This document shows positions 17,798 through 26,371 of a stretch of 64,000 bases of DNA, one piece after another (within the stretch, counting starts at the first letter, position 1; each line of letters begins with the position of its first letter). Origin of the DNA: Lactiplantibacillus nangangensis (lineage in GTDB: Bacteria > Bacillota > Bacilli > Lactobacillales > Lactobacillaceae); assembly GCF_005405065.1 (NCBI RefSeq), contig NZ_BJDI01000002.1, positions 124,001-188,000 of the forward strand, written 5' to 3'. Below the pieces are notes generated by a model that was not told the origin of the DNA, ran no database searches, and saw only the letters and a program-made list of their open reading frames with translations. The position numbers and the translations under genes were made by a program.

Positions 17798-18280
17798 TTG
17801 GCAGAAGATAAAACTTATCCAATGACAGAGGAAGGTAAAGTTAAGCTTGAACATGAATTAGAAGACTTGAAGCTTAACCAACGTCCTGAAATCATTAATC
17901 GAATTAAAATTGCACGGAGTTACGGCGACTTGTCCGAAAACTCTGAGTATGAGTCAGCTAAAAATGAACAAAGTTTGCTCGAAAACCGGATCAAGACGGT
18001 TGAACACATGCTACAATACGCAGAAATTATTGATAGCGAGAAGATTGACGAAACTGAAGTCTCAGTTGGGAAGATCGTCACGTTCAAGGAATTGCCTGAT
18101 GAAGATCCTGAAAGCTACACCATCGTTGGGGCTGCTGAAGCTGACCCAATGCAAGGTAAGATTTCAAATGATTCACCAATTGCCAAGGGCTTGATTGGCC
18201 ACCATATTGATGAAGAAGTTAGCATCAATATTCCAGCTGGTTCAATGAAAGTTAAGATTTTAAAAGTTGAAAATGCTTAA
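17798..18280 (+). CDS. greA: Transcription elongation factor GreA
   Basis: Rescues backtracked RNA polymerase by stimulating transcript cleavage. The N-terminal antiparallel coiled coil has the conserved acidic tip ([14 protein letters not shown]), and the C-terminal FKBP-like domain ends the protein. A GTG at 17789 lies inside the GAGGAG site, so TTG at 17798, eight bases after it, is the likely start; the resulting 160 residues match GreA. A long hairpin terminator follows the stop. Confidence 0.96.
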   Translation: MAEDKTYPMTEEGKVKLEHELEDLKLNQRPEIINRIKIARSYGDLSENSEYESAKNEQSLLENRIKTVEHMLQYAEIIDSEKIDETEVSVGKIVTFKELPDEDPESYTIVGAAEADPMQGKISNDSPIAKGLIGHHIDEEVSINIPAGSMKVKILKVENA

Positions 18281-18292
18281 TTGATTTGCAAG

Positions 18293-18348
18293 AAAGGGAC
18301 GCATCGTCATGACTTGGGATAACCAAGTTGTGACGACGCGTCCCTTTT
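18293..18348. terminator. bidirectional terminator after greA
   Basis: About 25 paired bases with one mismatch and two G-U pairs and a four-base loop, with AAAG and CTTTT ends. It lies between the converging greA and LiaF-like genes. Confidence 0.85.
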
Positions 18349-18351
18349 GTG

Positions 18352-19059
18352 TTAGATGTAGGTGATTGTTAATTGTCCGAGTGAAAGCCGGCCTTGCAAG
18401 TAAATGGTGGGCCCTTCAGTTTCAGGCGTCCCCTGGGTATTAAGTTCGCCCATACTGTTGTTGATATTGAGCTTGAGTTGCCAGCTTCTTGGGACATACA
18501 ATTCAACACCACTCAAGGAAACGTCGACAGTAATCGTCGCGTCAGAGTGTGCCAGTTCAACGGCATCGAAGTAGATTTTCGCGCCGCCCATGGAAACGTG
18601 TATATTGGCGCCATTAAAGTCAGTGCTGTGAATGTAGCGGATACTGTTACTCATTGAAAGATCGATATTTACATTCGGGTCTTCAACGGTTGCACTACTA
18701 GGATGTTCATGGTCAAAGTGTCCATTCCAATTACCGTGATGACGGAAACGATAACGCCATCGAGGACGAATGAGGAGACTCAGACCGATACTGAGTAGTA
18801 AGGCGGCTCCCAGCACCGTCCAAGGAACTAGTGCTGTAATTCCCAGTGGCTTCGCATAAATAATTGCTAGCAATGCTATGGCAAAGACTAAGCTTGGCAT
18901 GACCAAATTTCGCAGACTCGTAATGATGATGGCGATTAAGACGATGGATAAAAGTAATGTCCAGATGCCAACATGATAGGTGAAGAGACCTAACTGACTA
19001 GTGACGAGGACAATGGCGCTGACGAGGAAGAAAGCACCCCAAAACCAACGTTGTTTCAT
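18352..19059 (-). CDS. LiaF-like membrane protein (cell-envelope stress type)
   Basis: 235 residues with four to five hydrophobic segments in the first 100. A basic/His-rich linker follows, then a soluble domain (about 125-235) with the repeating beta pattern of the LiaF/YvqF C-terminal domain (NVNIDLSMSNSIRYI...). LiaF proteins restrain envelope-stress kinases; here the partner is a LytTR regulator whose stop overlaps this start by four bases (ATGA). No kinase is present, so the pair is not a classical LiaFSR system. Role in membrane or antimicrobial stress is inference. Confidence 0.75.
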   Translation of the reverse strand: MKQRWFWGAFFLVSAIVLVTSQLGLFTYHVGIWTLLLSIVLIAIIITSLRNLVMPSLVFAIALLAIIYAKPLGITALVPWTVLGAALLLSIGLSLLIRPRWRYRFRHHGNWNGHFDHEHPSSATVEDPNVNIDLSMSNSIRYIHSTDFNGANIHVSMGGAKIYFDAVELAHSDATITVDVSLSGVELYVPRSWQLKLNINNSMGELNTQGTPETEGPTIYLQGRLSLGQLTITYI

Positions 19060-19511
19060 TTAAAGGACCCCTTTTCAAGTGATAGTTTTAACTCGCGATA
19101 ATATCGACGTGAAGCATACAACTGTTTGTGTGTTGCCTCAAATTCAATTAAATTTCCAGTTAAGGATTTGGTCAATGAACGGACCAGTTGGGTGTTAACG
19201 ATCGCCGACTTAGAGACGCGGCAGAAATTTGCGGGTAGTTTTGTCGCTAAGTTGGCTAATGATTGCGAAATCTGGTAACTCGTCGTGCGCGTATGGGCGT
19301 GTACTTTGTGACCAGTCGCTTCAAAAAATAGTACCGTTGCTAGTGGGAGCTGGATCGTGTGACCGGCCTGTGAAACAGTGAACGTCAATGATGCGAACAA
19401 AAAACTTTCAAGTTGAGCACGTAATTGCGCAGCGTTGGGATCATTTTCTGGTAAGTGTAGGGTAATCATTGGTTCGGTCAATCCCGTCTCAGTTTTGACG
19501 GTTAAGCGCAT
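19056..19511 (-). CDS. LytTR-family DNA-binding regulator without receiver domain
   Basis: 151 residues. The C-terminal LytTR domain spans about 50-148, with VLFFEATGHKVHAHT, FCRVSKSAIVN and ASRRYYRELK matching the beta-rich DNA-binding fold. There is no phospho-acceptor receiver. A longer frame opens upstream, but the GGGAGGTGAG on the minus strand fixes ATG at 19511. It is coupled to the LiaF-like gene downstream and probably controls its own operon, as similar LytTR/membrane-protein pairs do. Confidence 0.85.
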   Translation of the reverse strand: MRLTVKTETGLTEPMITLHLPENDPNAAQLRAQLESFLFASLTFTVSQAGHTIQLPLATVLFFEATGHKVHAHTRTTSYQISQSLANLATKLPANFCRVSKSAIVNTQLVRSLTKSLTGNLIEFEATHKQLYASRRYYRELKLSLEKGSFK

Positions 19512-19735
19512 GGTGCTCACCTCCCTTGGCTGATAATAGTACACCACAGTTGCCCATGGCTTGTAAATACTTACGGCCTAAGTGGTCTGATTTCAGGCGT
19601 AAGTGGTTGTATGAGTTGCATTGAAGTTCCAAGCAGCTCTGAACGGCCTGGATCATGGTATTAGCGTGGAAAAAAGACTGCTACCTTGTTCAATTGCTTA
19701 CAATGTTGCGTTTTAGGTGAAAAAAGGAGACAATG

Positions 19736-19750
19736 TTGTAAACGATTACA
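19736..19750. promoter_or_regulatory. cre site (CcpA catabolite-repression operator)
   Basis: TTGTAAACGATTACA matches the degenerate cre consensus WTGNAANCGNWNNCW at every position and is close to palindromic. It lies 20 bases before the HesB-like start, a position suited to repression. Confidence 0.7.
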
Positions 19751-19769
19751 AAAGATGAGGTGAGCGTTA

Positions 19770-20072
19770 ATGAAGATTACAATTACGCCAGCAGCTAGCA
19801 AGTGGTTCCATGAGGACATGGGGGTCACAGCTGGTAACGGTGTCCGTTTTTACGGTAAAACATATGGTAAAACGGCGGTTCATCACGGTTTTTCAATCGG
19901 CGTGATGCGAGATGATGACCCTCATCAGCCAATCGTAATTAACGAGGTTGATGGTGTGAACTATTATGTTAATGATCGTGATGAATGGTTCTTTAAAGGG
20001 TATGATTTGACTGTTGATTTTGATGCAGAGAATGACGGACCAAAGTACGAGTATACGCCTAATCAAGACTAG
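19770..20072 (+). CDS. HesB/YneR-like small protein lacking cysteines
   Basis: 100-residue cytoplasmic protein of the HesB-like (IscA fold) superfamily: MKITITPAASKWF at the start and GVRFYGKTYGK as the first beta hairpin. Iron-sulfur scaffolds of this fold use three cysteines, but this protein has none, so it cannot bind a cluster in the usual way. GATGAGGTGAGCG precedes the ATG. The cre site upstream suggests carbon-source control. Function unknown. Confidence 0.8.
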   Translation: MKITITPAASKWFHEDMGVTAGNGVRFYGKTYGKTAVHHGFSIGVMRDDDPHQPIVINEVDGVNYYVNDRDEWFFKGYDLTVDFDAENDGPKYEYTPNQD

Positions 20073-20102
20073 ACCATTGTAGGTTATCGCAATCAAAAGA
20101 AT

Positions 20103-20130
20103 GTCGTTCTATACTGGAACGGCTTTTTTT
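20103..20130 (+). terminator. terminator after the HesB-like gene
   Basis: Seven-base stem GTCGTTC/GAACGGC followed by seven Ts. Confidence 0.75.
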
Positions 20131-20139
20131 AGTCCAATC

Positions 20140-20598
20140 TTAGATCGTTGACTGCTTGCGAGCTTTTATGACTTTACTGATTAAGAGACCAATCAGTATC
20201 GGCAACACTAACAATAGGCTGAGACTCTTTAAGAGCCAATTGATGAGTGGCCCGATCATATCGTCTGCCGCGCCATTTAGCAACATTAAACTCGTATGTG
20301 CAACAGCTGGATTCAAACTACTCCAAGTTCGCTGAGCGGTTCCAGGTTGATCACGCAAGACGTTTTGATAGGCTTGTTGTCCTGTCGACCGAACAGTCAC
20401 ATGGTGCTGGCGCCATTTTGGTAACGAGAGGTTGAGGATCGGATACCAGACCAAATAACTACTTGCTAGATACATATTGGCGACATTCCAATGAAAAACA
20501 AAAGCACCAGTGCGGGGGGCTGTAACTAAATAACCAACAATTAAGACGAAAAATGCCGTACTGAGATAGGCCTGAATGAAGATTTTGAGACGTGACAT
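20140..20598 (-). CDS. Uncharacterised small membrane protein
   Basis: I do not recognise a family. The 152-residue product has hydrophobic segments at about 9-29, 38-60 and 125-147. A polar central stretch (about 62-100) is rich in Gln, Arg and Ser and includes STGQQAYQNVLRDQPGTAQ. GGAGGTGG lies six bases before the ATG, supporting expression. The gene stands alone between a terminator serving the HesB-like gene and the yfhO terminator, so it probably has its own promoter. Confidence 0.75.
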   Translation of the reverse strand: MSRLKIFIQAYLSTAFFVLIVGYLVTAPRTGAFVFHWNVANMYLASSYLVWYPILNLSLPKWRQHHVTVRSTGQQAYQNVLRDQPGTAQRTWSSLNPAVAHTSLMLLNGAADDMIGPLINWLLKSLSLLLVLPILIGLLISKVIKARKQSTI

Positions 20599-20725
20599 GT
20601 GACCACCTCCGTTATGAGTGAACCAGTTTCAGCAGTTGTGATGCAATCAGATTATTGTCAGCATAGTTGCCGGTGAACTTGGTGTCAATTTTCGCGTTTA
20701 GCTTGGTCAGTGTGCAAACTTTGGC

Positions 20726-20770
20726 AAAAAAATGTTCCAGCGTCGATTTAAATCGATGCTGGAACATTTT
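20726..20770 (-). terminator. terminator of yfhO
   Basis: 21-base arms with one G-U pair and almost no loop, centred on TTTAAA. On the minus strand it is followed by seven Ts directly after the yfhO stop. Confidence 0.9.
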
Positions 20771-20772
20771 AA

Positions 20773-23412
20773 TTAGTGACGCCGTCGTTTCAAGGCAAAC
20801 CAGGCAATGGTTCCGATGGCAGTCAGACCAGTCAGACTCAAACCAGTGACCAGATAGGGCGGTCGATACGTCAAAGTGACGGTATGCTTGCCTTGACTGA
20901 GCGGGACGGCAACAAAAGTGTTAATGACTTTCTTAGTCTTGGCCGCTTGACCATCAACCGTCGCGTGCCAGCCAGCTGAATATGGAATGGTCGTCATCAA
21001 GACTGGTTGCTTTTGCTTAATGTTGATCGTGCCAGTCAGCTTGCGGCTAGAGTGCTTGGTGAGTTGCCAAGGCGACTGTTGGAGTTTTTTGGCAGATTGT
21101 TTAAATTGCTGATTATTCAACTTATAAAGCGTAAAGTTTTGTAGCCAGAGTGAGGTTTTCTTCATCTGAATCCCAAATGTGACGGTCTTACCTTTACTAT
21201 TCGTAGCCACATTGACCGCGATCGTATGGCGATAAGTCGGATATTGTTGCAATTCTTTACCGTTAATATAATAACTGGCGTTAGTGTTTGTCAGGTTCGA
21301 TCCTAATGTAATGTAATAGGAATCATTTGTTTTAGGAGTGAACTTGAAATAAATGGACCCGGTTTTTGCCAGATTCTTCTTATTGACCACGGCGCCGGTT
21401 AACGTGGTCACTTGTTTCACGTTTTGGAAGACCACTTGATCGAAGTTTTCAGCTGAGATCAAATCGGTCTTAGAACGGTTAGCCAAGGTTTGATAGATCA
21501 ATTCTTGGCGGGCGATTGGATCACCAGTCGTCTTAGACACTTTCAAATCAGTAATCTTATCCGAAGCCGCAAAACCGAGTCCCAAGGCGTAGGGATTCTT
21601 ATAAGTCGTCACTTCGGGATTACTTAAACCAGTCTTTTTCTGATAATGGGTCAAATCAGGCTTTGTACTGGTGACCGGAATATAGCTATTGTAATTATTG
21701 TTATCTGCTTGCGCATTCGGGATGTGCTTGCCCATGAAATACCGCATGTCTAAGAGTGAATCGGTAATCAGTGTCCCATTAGAATAGGTCACGACCCCGT
21801 CACCATCCGGTTGACCAATGGACCCAAAGAAATTGGGAATGATGCTTTCAAAGGTTGAACTAAAGTGATCAGCGCCATTGTAAGCGGCCTGCATGGGATC
21901 ATCCTTGGTTCGAGTGAAGGTCTTACCAATCCGATAGAAACTGTTATCATTGCCCTTAATTTGGTTAACCGTTTTGTCAAGGGCCACGGTGTATTTACCA
22001 AACTCATCCTGTGAGACGTAAGAGATATTATTTAGCGAAGCGACAACGTTCACACTCATATCAGTCGCGACAAGTAGTAGCGCGATTAAGTGATAAATAA
22101 TCCGGTTCTGTTTGGGTACGAGTAGCAAAACTAAGCTGACCGCTGCCAGCCCAATCGTAATCAACAAGTTGGGAACATTAATATAGGTGACATGCTTAAT
22201 GTTCAGGTAAACGGTTGTAAACAGGCCGGTCGTCAATGCGAGCATGATCAGGCCTTGCCACCACTTGATGGTCAACTTTTGTGTCAGCGCCTGGGCGCCA
22301 ATCCAAACGATCCAAAAGCAGAAGACAAAGGAGAAACGATACGGGTACCAAACTGGAAATTGGTCTGCGTGCCAGAGTAGATCCAATGGCTCATAACAGA
22401 ACGACAGGACGAGAACGGCCGTGACGAGCAAGGCACAAATTTTAACCGACCATTTGGGGCCCTTTCGCAAGAAGAATAAAATGAAAGCAAAAATGACTAG
22501 CCAAGCGAGATAAAAATTAGGTTGACCAGATGGCATCTGATCAAAATTAAAACTACCCGTTACAAACTTTGCTAGCATTTTCCAAGGGGCATACTCGAAC
22601 TTCCAATGGAGCTTCGTAACGTTGTACTTGGCCTTACTTTGCATCAAGGCCCAGAAGGTTGGTAGTAGCAACCAAGCTGAAAGTGCGACAGCGAGGAGGC
22701 CACCCCAGGCAAACTTGAGAATGTGCATGCCAAAGGTCTTGAAGTTTTGCCAATATTTAGTTGCGCCATACAACCAATAGAGGCAACTGAACAAGATGAC
22801 CATGTAACCCATATAATAATTGTCAATCAGCATAACGGCTAACCAGCCAGCAAACCAACGAACTTTACCCGTTTTGAAAAGGCGTTCTAGACCTAAGATA
22901 ACTAATGGTAAAATAGCGGTCGTGTCCAGCCAGATCATGTTCAGTTGATTGGCGACCATCCAACCCATTAAGGCGTAGGCGGTACTAAAAGTTGGGATTA
23001 ACCAGCCTTTTTGCGTCTGAGTCTTGGTGAGTAACCACGCGAAGGCCCAACCGGCACACCCATATTTTAAAACGGTGACGATGAAGATCCCGGTCGTGAG
23101 TGATTGTCCAGGGAAGAATAAGTAAATTAAATTGAAAGGACTCATTAAATAGTAAGCCCAGACGCCAACCATTTCACCGCCAATTGTTTTGGAAAAGGAG
23201 TAGAAAAATGCACTTGGATCATGCAAGAGGGTGTGGCGGAAGTAGGCGAAGAGATCAACATACTGTTGTCCCAAATCGACTGTTAATAGACTGCTCGACC
23301 CAAATGGGGCCATGTGCCGATAGATAAAATAACCGGTCATAATGATTAACGGCAACCAGAAGCTGACCCAGAGCGGCCAAGTTCGTTTGTCAAAAATACG
23401 ACGGATTCTCAA
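20773..23412 (-). CDS. yfhO: YfhO-family membrane protein (lipoteichoic acid glycosylation type)
   Basis: 879-residue polytopic protein of the YfhO/GT-C glycosyltransferase superfamily. About a dozen transmembrane segments occupy the first 470 residues, a large extracellular domain covers about 475-850, and one last segment precedes a basic RRRH end. YfhO and its Listeria relative GtlA transfer sugars from a lipid carrier onto teichoic acids outside the cell. The early SSSLLTVDLGQQYVDLF loop is typical. The start is TTG, six bases after GAGGTGG on the minus strand. It is monocistronic; the sugar and acceptor are not deducible. Confidence 0.88.
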   Translation of the reverse strand: MRIRRIFDKRTWPLWVSFWLPLIIMTGYFIYRHMAPFGSSSLLTVDLGQQYVDLFAYFRHTLLHDPSAFFYSFSKTIGGEMVGVWAYYLMSPFNLIYLFFPGQSLTTGIFIVTVLKYGCAGWAFAWLLTKTQTQKGWLIPTFSTAYALMGWMVANQLNMIWLDTTAILPLVILGLERLFKTGKVRWFAGWLAVMLIDNYYMGYMVILFSCLYWLYGATKYWQNFKTFGMHILKFAWGGLLAVALSAWLLLPTFWALMQSKAKYNVTKLHWKFEYAPWKMLAKFVTGSFNFDQMPSGQPNFYLAWLVIFAFILFFLRKGPKWSVKICALLVTAVLVLSFCYEPLDLLWHADQFPVWYPYRFSFVFCFWIVWIGAQALTQKLTIKWWQGLIMLALTTGLFTTVYLNIKHVTYINVPNLLITIGLAAVSLVLLLVPKQNRIIYHLIALLLVATDMSVNVVASLNNISYVSQDEFGKYTVALDKTVNQIKGNDNSFYRIGKTFTRTKDDPMQAAYNGADHFSSTFESIIPNFFGSIGQPDGDGVVTYSNGTLITDSLLDMRYFMGKHIPNAQADNNNYNSYIPVTSTKPDLTHYQKKTGLSNPEVTTYKNPYALGLGFAASDKITDLKVSKTTGDPIARQELIYQTLANRSKTDLISAENFDQVVFQNVKQVTTLTGAVVNKKNLAKTGSIYFKFTPKTNDSYYITLGSNLTNTNASYYINGKELQQYPTYRHTIAVNVATNSKGKTVTFGIQMKKTSLWLQNFTLYKLNNQQFKQSAKKLQQSPWQLTKHSSRKLTGTINIKQKQPVLMTTIPYSAGWHATVDGQAAKTKKVINTFVAVPLSQGKHTVTLTYRPPYLVTGLSLTGLTAIGTIAWFALKRRRH

Positions 23413-23896
23413 AATGCCACCTCAATCTCTTTCTAAATCTTCAGTGTCTCGGTTATCTGTTTGTTGCGTGTGAGGAGGCACTGAAATTTTATGTCTATCG
23501 TCTAGGATAGCATAAGTGACTTCAATCGTCGGTTAAAACTTTGTTATAATTGTTCGGAAATTTATTGTGGGAACTTGTTAGCTTCTTTCTATAATATTGC
23601 TGACTTTACATGGGTTGAATAGGCGTCTTCAAAAAACAATACCCGGCAGTTTCCAAACAAGTGTGTTGGCACGCGACGGCTAGTCGGGTTGCGATAAGTC
23701 TTTGTGATGATTTGTTAAAGAAGCGTATAAATTCATTTCATCTGGAATGCGAAACAATGGGATTTATAGTACACTATTGAATGATGAATACCCACAGGGT
23801 AAAATAGCATAAGTAGTGCAATAAAGTGCGATTGCTAGTCACAGGGCAACGTGGTTGTGCCGTCTTGTGACCAAATTAAGAACGGGAGCCTGAGAA
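23413..23896. other. 484-bp intergenic region between divergent yfhO and pbpA
   Basis: No gene is visible. It holds an extended -10 promoter reading toward pbpA (23542-23550), a possible minus-strand TAAAAT box for yfhO, and a small hairpin CGAC-5 nt-GTCG near 23672 inside wider ACCCG/CGGGT arms. About 345 bases separate the pbpA-directed -10 box from the pbpA start, so a long leader or a second promoter near TATAGT at 23765 is likely. Confidence 0.5.
23542..23550 (+). promoter_or_regulatory. extended -10 promoter upstream of pbpA
   Basis: TGTTATAAT, an extended -10 element with consensus TATAAT; the upstream TTCAAT is a weak -35. Confidence 0.45.
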
Positions 23897-25936
23897 TTGA
23901 AACTGTTTAAGAAAGTAACTGCAAACCGTGATCCCAATAAATCACATATTCCATTTCGATTGAATTTTTTGTTTTTTATCGTCTTTTTACTCTTTGCAGC
24001 GTTAATTGGTCAGCTGGCTTACTTACAAGTCGACTATGGGAATAAATTTGCCACGGAAGTTAATTCGGCAAATAATACGACCGCGACCGCTAGTGTGCAA
24101 CGGGGTTCCGTGTATGATTCAACTGGCCGGGTAATGGTTGGGAACAAGTCCCACCAAGCGATTCAATATACCAAGGGGCTAAATGTTGCTTCTACTAGAA
24201 TGTATTCTGTTGCGACGAAATTGAGCGATTATTTAACGGTCCCAACCGATACGTTGACTGATCGGAACAAGGCTGATTATTATTTAGCGAATGCCAAGCA
24301 TCTTAAAGCAATCGCGAAACATGTTAAGACGTCCTCAGACGCTAGCGTGCTGTACGATCGTGAACTCAAATTTGTGACGGACAACCTTATCGATGGGTTC
24401 ACTGAAAGTGAGAAGAATGCCGCCGAAATCTATGCCAAGATGAGTGGGGCTTATTCCTTATCAACGGTCAATATCAAGTCGACCGGTGTCACCAACACGG
24501 AACTGGCTGAGATTGGGGAACATCAATCTCAGATGCCGGGGATCAAAGTTGGGACGAGTTGGACGCGCAGTTATCCAAATGGGACGAGCTTAACAAGTGT
24601 GCTTGGGACTGTGACTACTGAAAAGCAAGGGTTACCAAGTGACAGTATCAAGACATTGCTTGCGCAAGGCTATTCGCGTGATGATTCTGTTGGTCAAAGT
24701 CAATTGGAAAAGCAATACGAAAGCGTCTTACGAGGCACTAAATCACAAACTGAAGTTAAAACGCAAGATGGTGTCATTAAAAAGGAAATCAAGAAATACG
24801 GTGGTCAAAAGGGTGATAACGTTGATTTAACCATCAATGCTAAATTCCAAGAACAAGTTCAAAGTATCATTATGTCCGCCGCTAAGTCGGTTGGCGGGAG
24901 CAATCCTTATTCTCCTGGGGCCTATGCGGTTGTGCTGAACCCAAGTACTGGGGCGGTTTATGCCTTGGCTGGTGCGAGCCGGGATCTTTCAACTGGTAAG
25001 GTGACTGAAAACGCGTTGGGGACGATTAACCAATCGTTTGTTATGGGGTCAGTTGTGAAGGGTGCGACCGTTATGGGTGCCCTTCAATCTGGTGTCATCA
25101 CGCCAACTAGCAGTACGTTGACCGATACCCCAATTAAGTTACAAGGGACGGCAACCAAGAGTTCATGGTTTAATCATGCCGGTGGAACGAGTTTGACGTT
25201 GAATGCGTCAACTGCGATGGAAGTTTCTTCTAACTCGTACATGATGCAATTGGCCATGAAGGAAGGCGGCTATAGCTATGCTTCTGGTAAAGCCTTGAGC
25301 ATGTCGACCTCGATCTTTTCAAAATTACGTGGCTACTTTAACCAGTTTGGTCTTGGGGTGCCAACCGGGATTGATTTACCAGGTGAAGCCACTGGCTATG
25401 AAGGGGTTGCTAACCAAGCCAATATTGGTAAAGCGTTAGACTTGTCCTTCGGGAACTATGACTCTTACACCACGGTTCAAGTCGCCCAATATATCGCAAC
25501 GATGGCCAATGGTGGACAACGGATTGCGCCGCACGTGGTTGCAGCAATTTCTGGGACGAACGCTGACGGGAGTCAAGGTAAAGTGAAAACGAACGTCGGG
25601 GCTCGGGTCCTCAATACGATCGATGTACCAAGCTCATACTTTGATGTGGTTCATCAAGGCTACTGGGACGTGGTACATGGGACGAGTCAATATAAGACTG
25701 GGTCAACTTTAACGGATGTGAAACCAGCTGTAGCGGCCAAGTCTGGGACGGCTGAAACGTTCCACGGGACGACGCCGACTGAAACATTGAGTTTAGCGAC
25801 GTATGCGCCATACAAAAATCCAAAAGTGGCGATTGCAATCGTCTTTCCTGGGATGAATGACAGCACGACGAGTCATGTCAACTTGGAAACTGCCATCTCA
25901 ATCTATAAGGCTTTTTGGAAGTATAATGCCAAATAA
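23897..25936 (+). CDS. pbpA: Class B penicillin-binding protein (transpeptidase, PbpA/PBP2-type)
   Basis: Monofunctional peptidoglycan transpeptidase anchored by one N-terminal transmembrane helix (about residues 22-45). A dimerisation domain precedes the penicillin-binding domain. The active-site triad is complete: SVVK (S385, K388), SSN (444-446) and KSG (615-617). At 679 residues the length is normal. The start is TTG after CGGGAG. The genes that follow (rpmG, 5-formyl-THF ligase, rhomboid, yqgQ, glcK) match the Bacillus region around pbpA (yqgF), which supports the name; lactobacilli often label it PBP2b. Confidence 0.92.
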   Translation: MKLFKKVTANRDPNKSHIPFRLNFLFFIVFLLFAALIGQLAYLQVDYGNKFATEVNSANNTTATASVQRGSVYDSTGRVMVGNKSHQAIQYTKGLNVASTRMYSVATKLSDYLTVPTDTLTDRNKADYYLANAKHLKAIAKHVKTSSDASVLYDRELKFVTDNLIDGFTESEKNAAEIYAKMSGAYSLSTVNIKSTGVTNTELAEIGEHQSQMPGIKVGTSWTRSYPNGTSLTSVLGTVTTEKQGLPSDSIKTLLAQGYSRDDSVGQSQLEKQYESVLRGTKSQTEVKTQDGVIKKEIKKYGGQKGDNVDLTINAKFQEQVQSIIMSAAKSVGGSNPYSPGAYAVVLNPSTGAVYALAGASRDLSTGKVTENALGTINQSFVMGSVVKGATVMGALQSGVITPTSSTLTDTPIKLQGTATKSSWFNHAGGTSLTLNASTAMEVSSNSYMMQLAMKEGGYSYASGKALSMSTSIFSKLRGYFNQFGLGVPTGIDLPGEATGYEGVANQANIGKALDLSFGNYDSYTTVQVAQYIATMANGGQRIAPHVVAAISGTNADGSQGKVKTNVGARVLNTIDVPSSYFDVVHQGYWDVVHGTSQYKTGSTLTDVKPAVAAKSGTAETFHGTTPTETLSLATYAPYKNPKVAIAIVFPGMNDSTTSHVNLETAISIYKAFWKYNAK

Positions 25937-25955
25937 TTAAAAAATGTTTTTTCGG

Positions 25956-25988
25956 TACCAGTATCTGAATTGATACTGGTATTTTTTT
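25956..25988 (+). terminator. terminator after pbpA
   Basis: Perfect ten-base stem TACCAGTATC/GATACTGGTA, six-base loop, seven Ts. Confidence 0.9.
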
Positions 25989-25996
25989 AGTAATAA

Positions 25997-26005
25997 TGGT
26001 ATAGT
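25997..26005 (+). promoter_or_regulatory. extended -10 promoter of rpmG
   Basis: TGGTATAGT, an extended -10 element. A small perfect hairpin (AGGGCT-CC-AGCCCT, 26017-26030) follows in the leader before the rpmG ribosome binding site. Confidence 0.5.
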
Positions 26006-26063
26006 AGTTCAAGTTAAGGGCTCCAGCCCTGTATTATGCGAATGAGTTTGGAGGGTTTACAAC

Positions 26064-26213
26064 ATGCGGGTACACATTACACTAGAATGTACAGAATGCC
26101 ATGAACGCAACTACTTATCTTCAAAGAACCGTCGGAACAATCCGGACCGGGTTGAATTTAAGAAGTACTGTCCACGGGATCACAAAGTGACATTACATCG
26201 CGAAACGAAATAA
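26064..26213 (+). CDS. rpmG: 50S ribosomal protein L33
   Basis: 49-residue ribosomal protein beginning [17 protein letters not shown] and ending [17 protein letters not shown], nearly the Bacillus RpmGA sequence. C9 and C12 form one CxxC; the distal pair is reduced to C36, so full four-cysteine zinc binding is not expected, as in RpmGA. GGAGGG precedes the ATG. It lies between pbpA and the 5-formyl-THF ligase as in Bacillus. Confidence 0.95.
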   Translation: MRVHITLECTECHERNYLSSKNRRNNPDRVEFKKYCPRDHKVTLHRETK

Positions 26214-26237
26214 CAACGGGGTTACCTGTTGTTTTTT
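26212..26237 (+). terminator. terminator after rpmG
   Basis: Nine-base stem AACAACGGG/CCTGTTGTT (one G-U), four-base loop and a T-run; it starts within the stop codon. Confidence 0.8.
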
Positions 26238-26264
26238 CGTGGCATTGTCGTTAGGCAATGGGTT

Positions 26265-26329
26265 TCTCATTTGTTGGCAAATGGCTGCTTGTTTTAAACA
26301 ATCAGCCGTGTTGATGAATGAGATTTTTT
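26265..26329 (+). terminator. second, larger terminator or attenuator before the 5-formyl-THF ligase
   Basis: Outer arms 26265-26278 and 26310-26323 pair over 14 positions with five G-U pairs. An inner hairpin GGCTG-C-TTGTTT / AAACAA-T-CAGCC (26283-26307) sits within, and six Ts follow. As rpmG already has its own terminator 28 bases upstream, this one may regulate the downstream gene. Confidence 0.65.
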
Positions 26330-26371
26330 GGTATTAAGAGAAAAAGTCAGTTGACTATGGGAGTGTGACGC

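Noticed and set aside
25921-26240. Apparent frameshift in rpmG
   Set aside because: A recount of the bases around 26160 shows the 49-codon frame is continuous to the TAA at 26211-26213.
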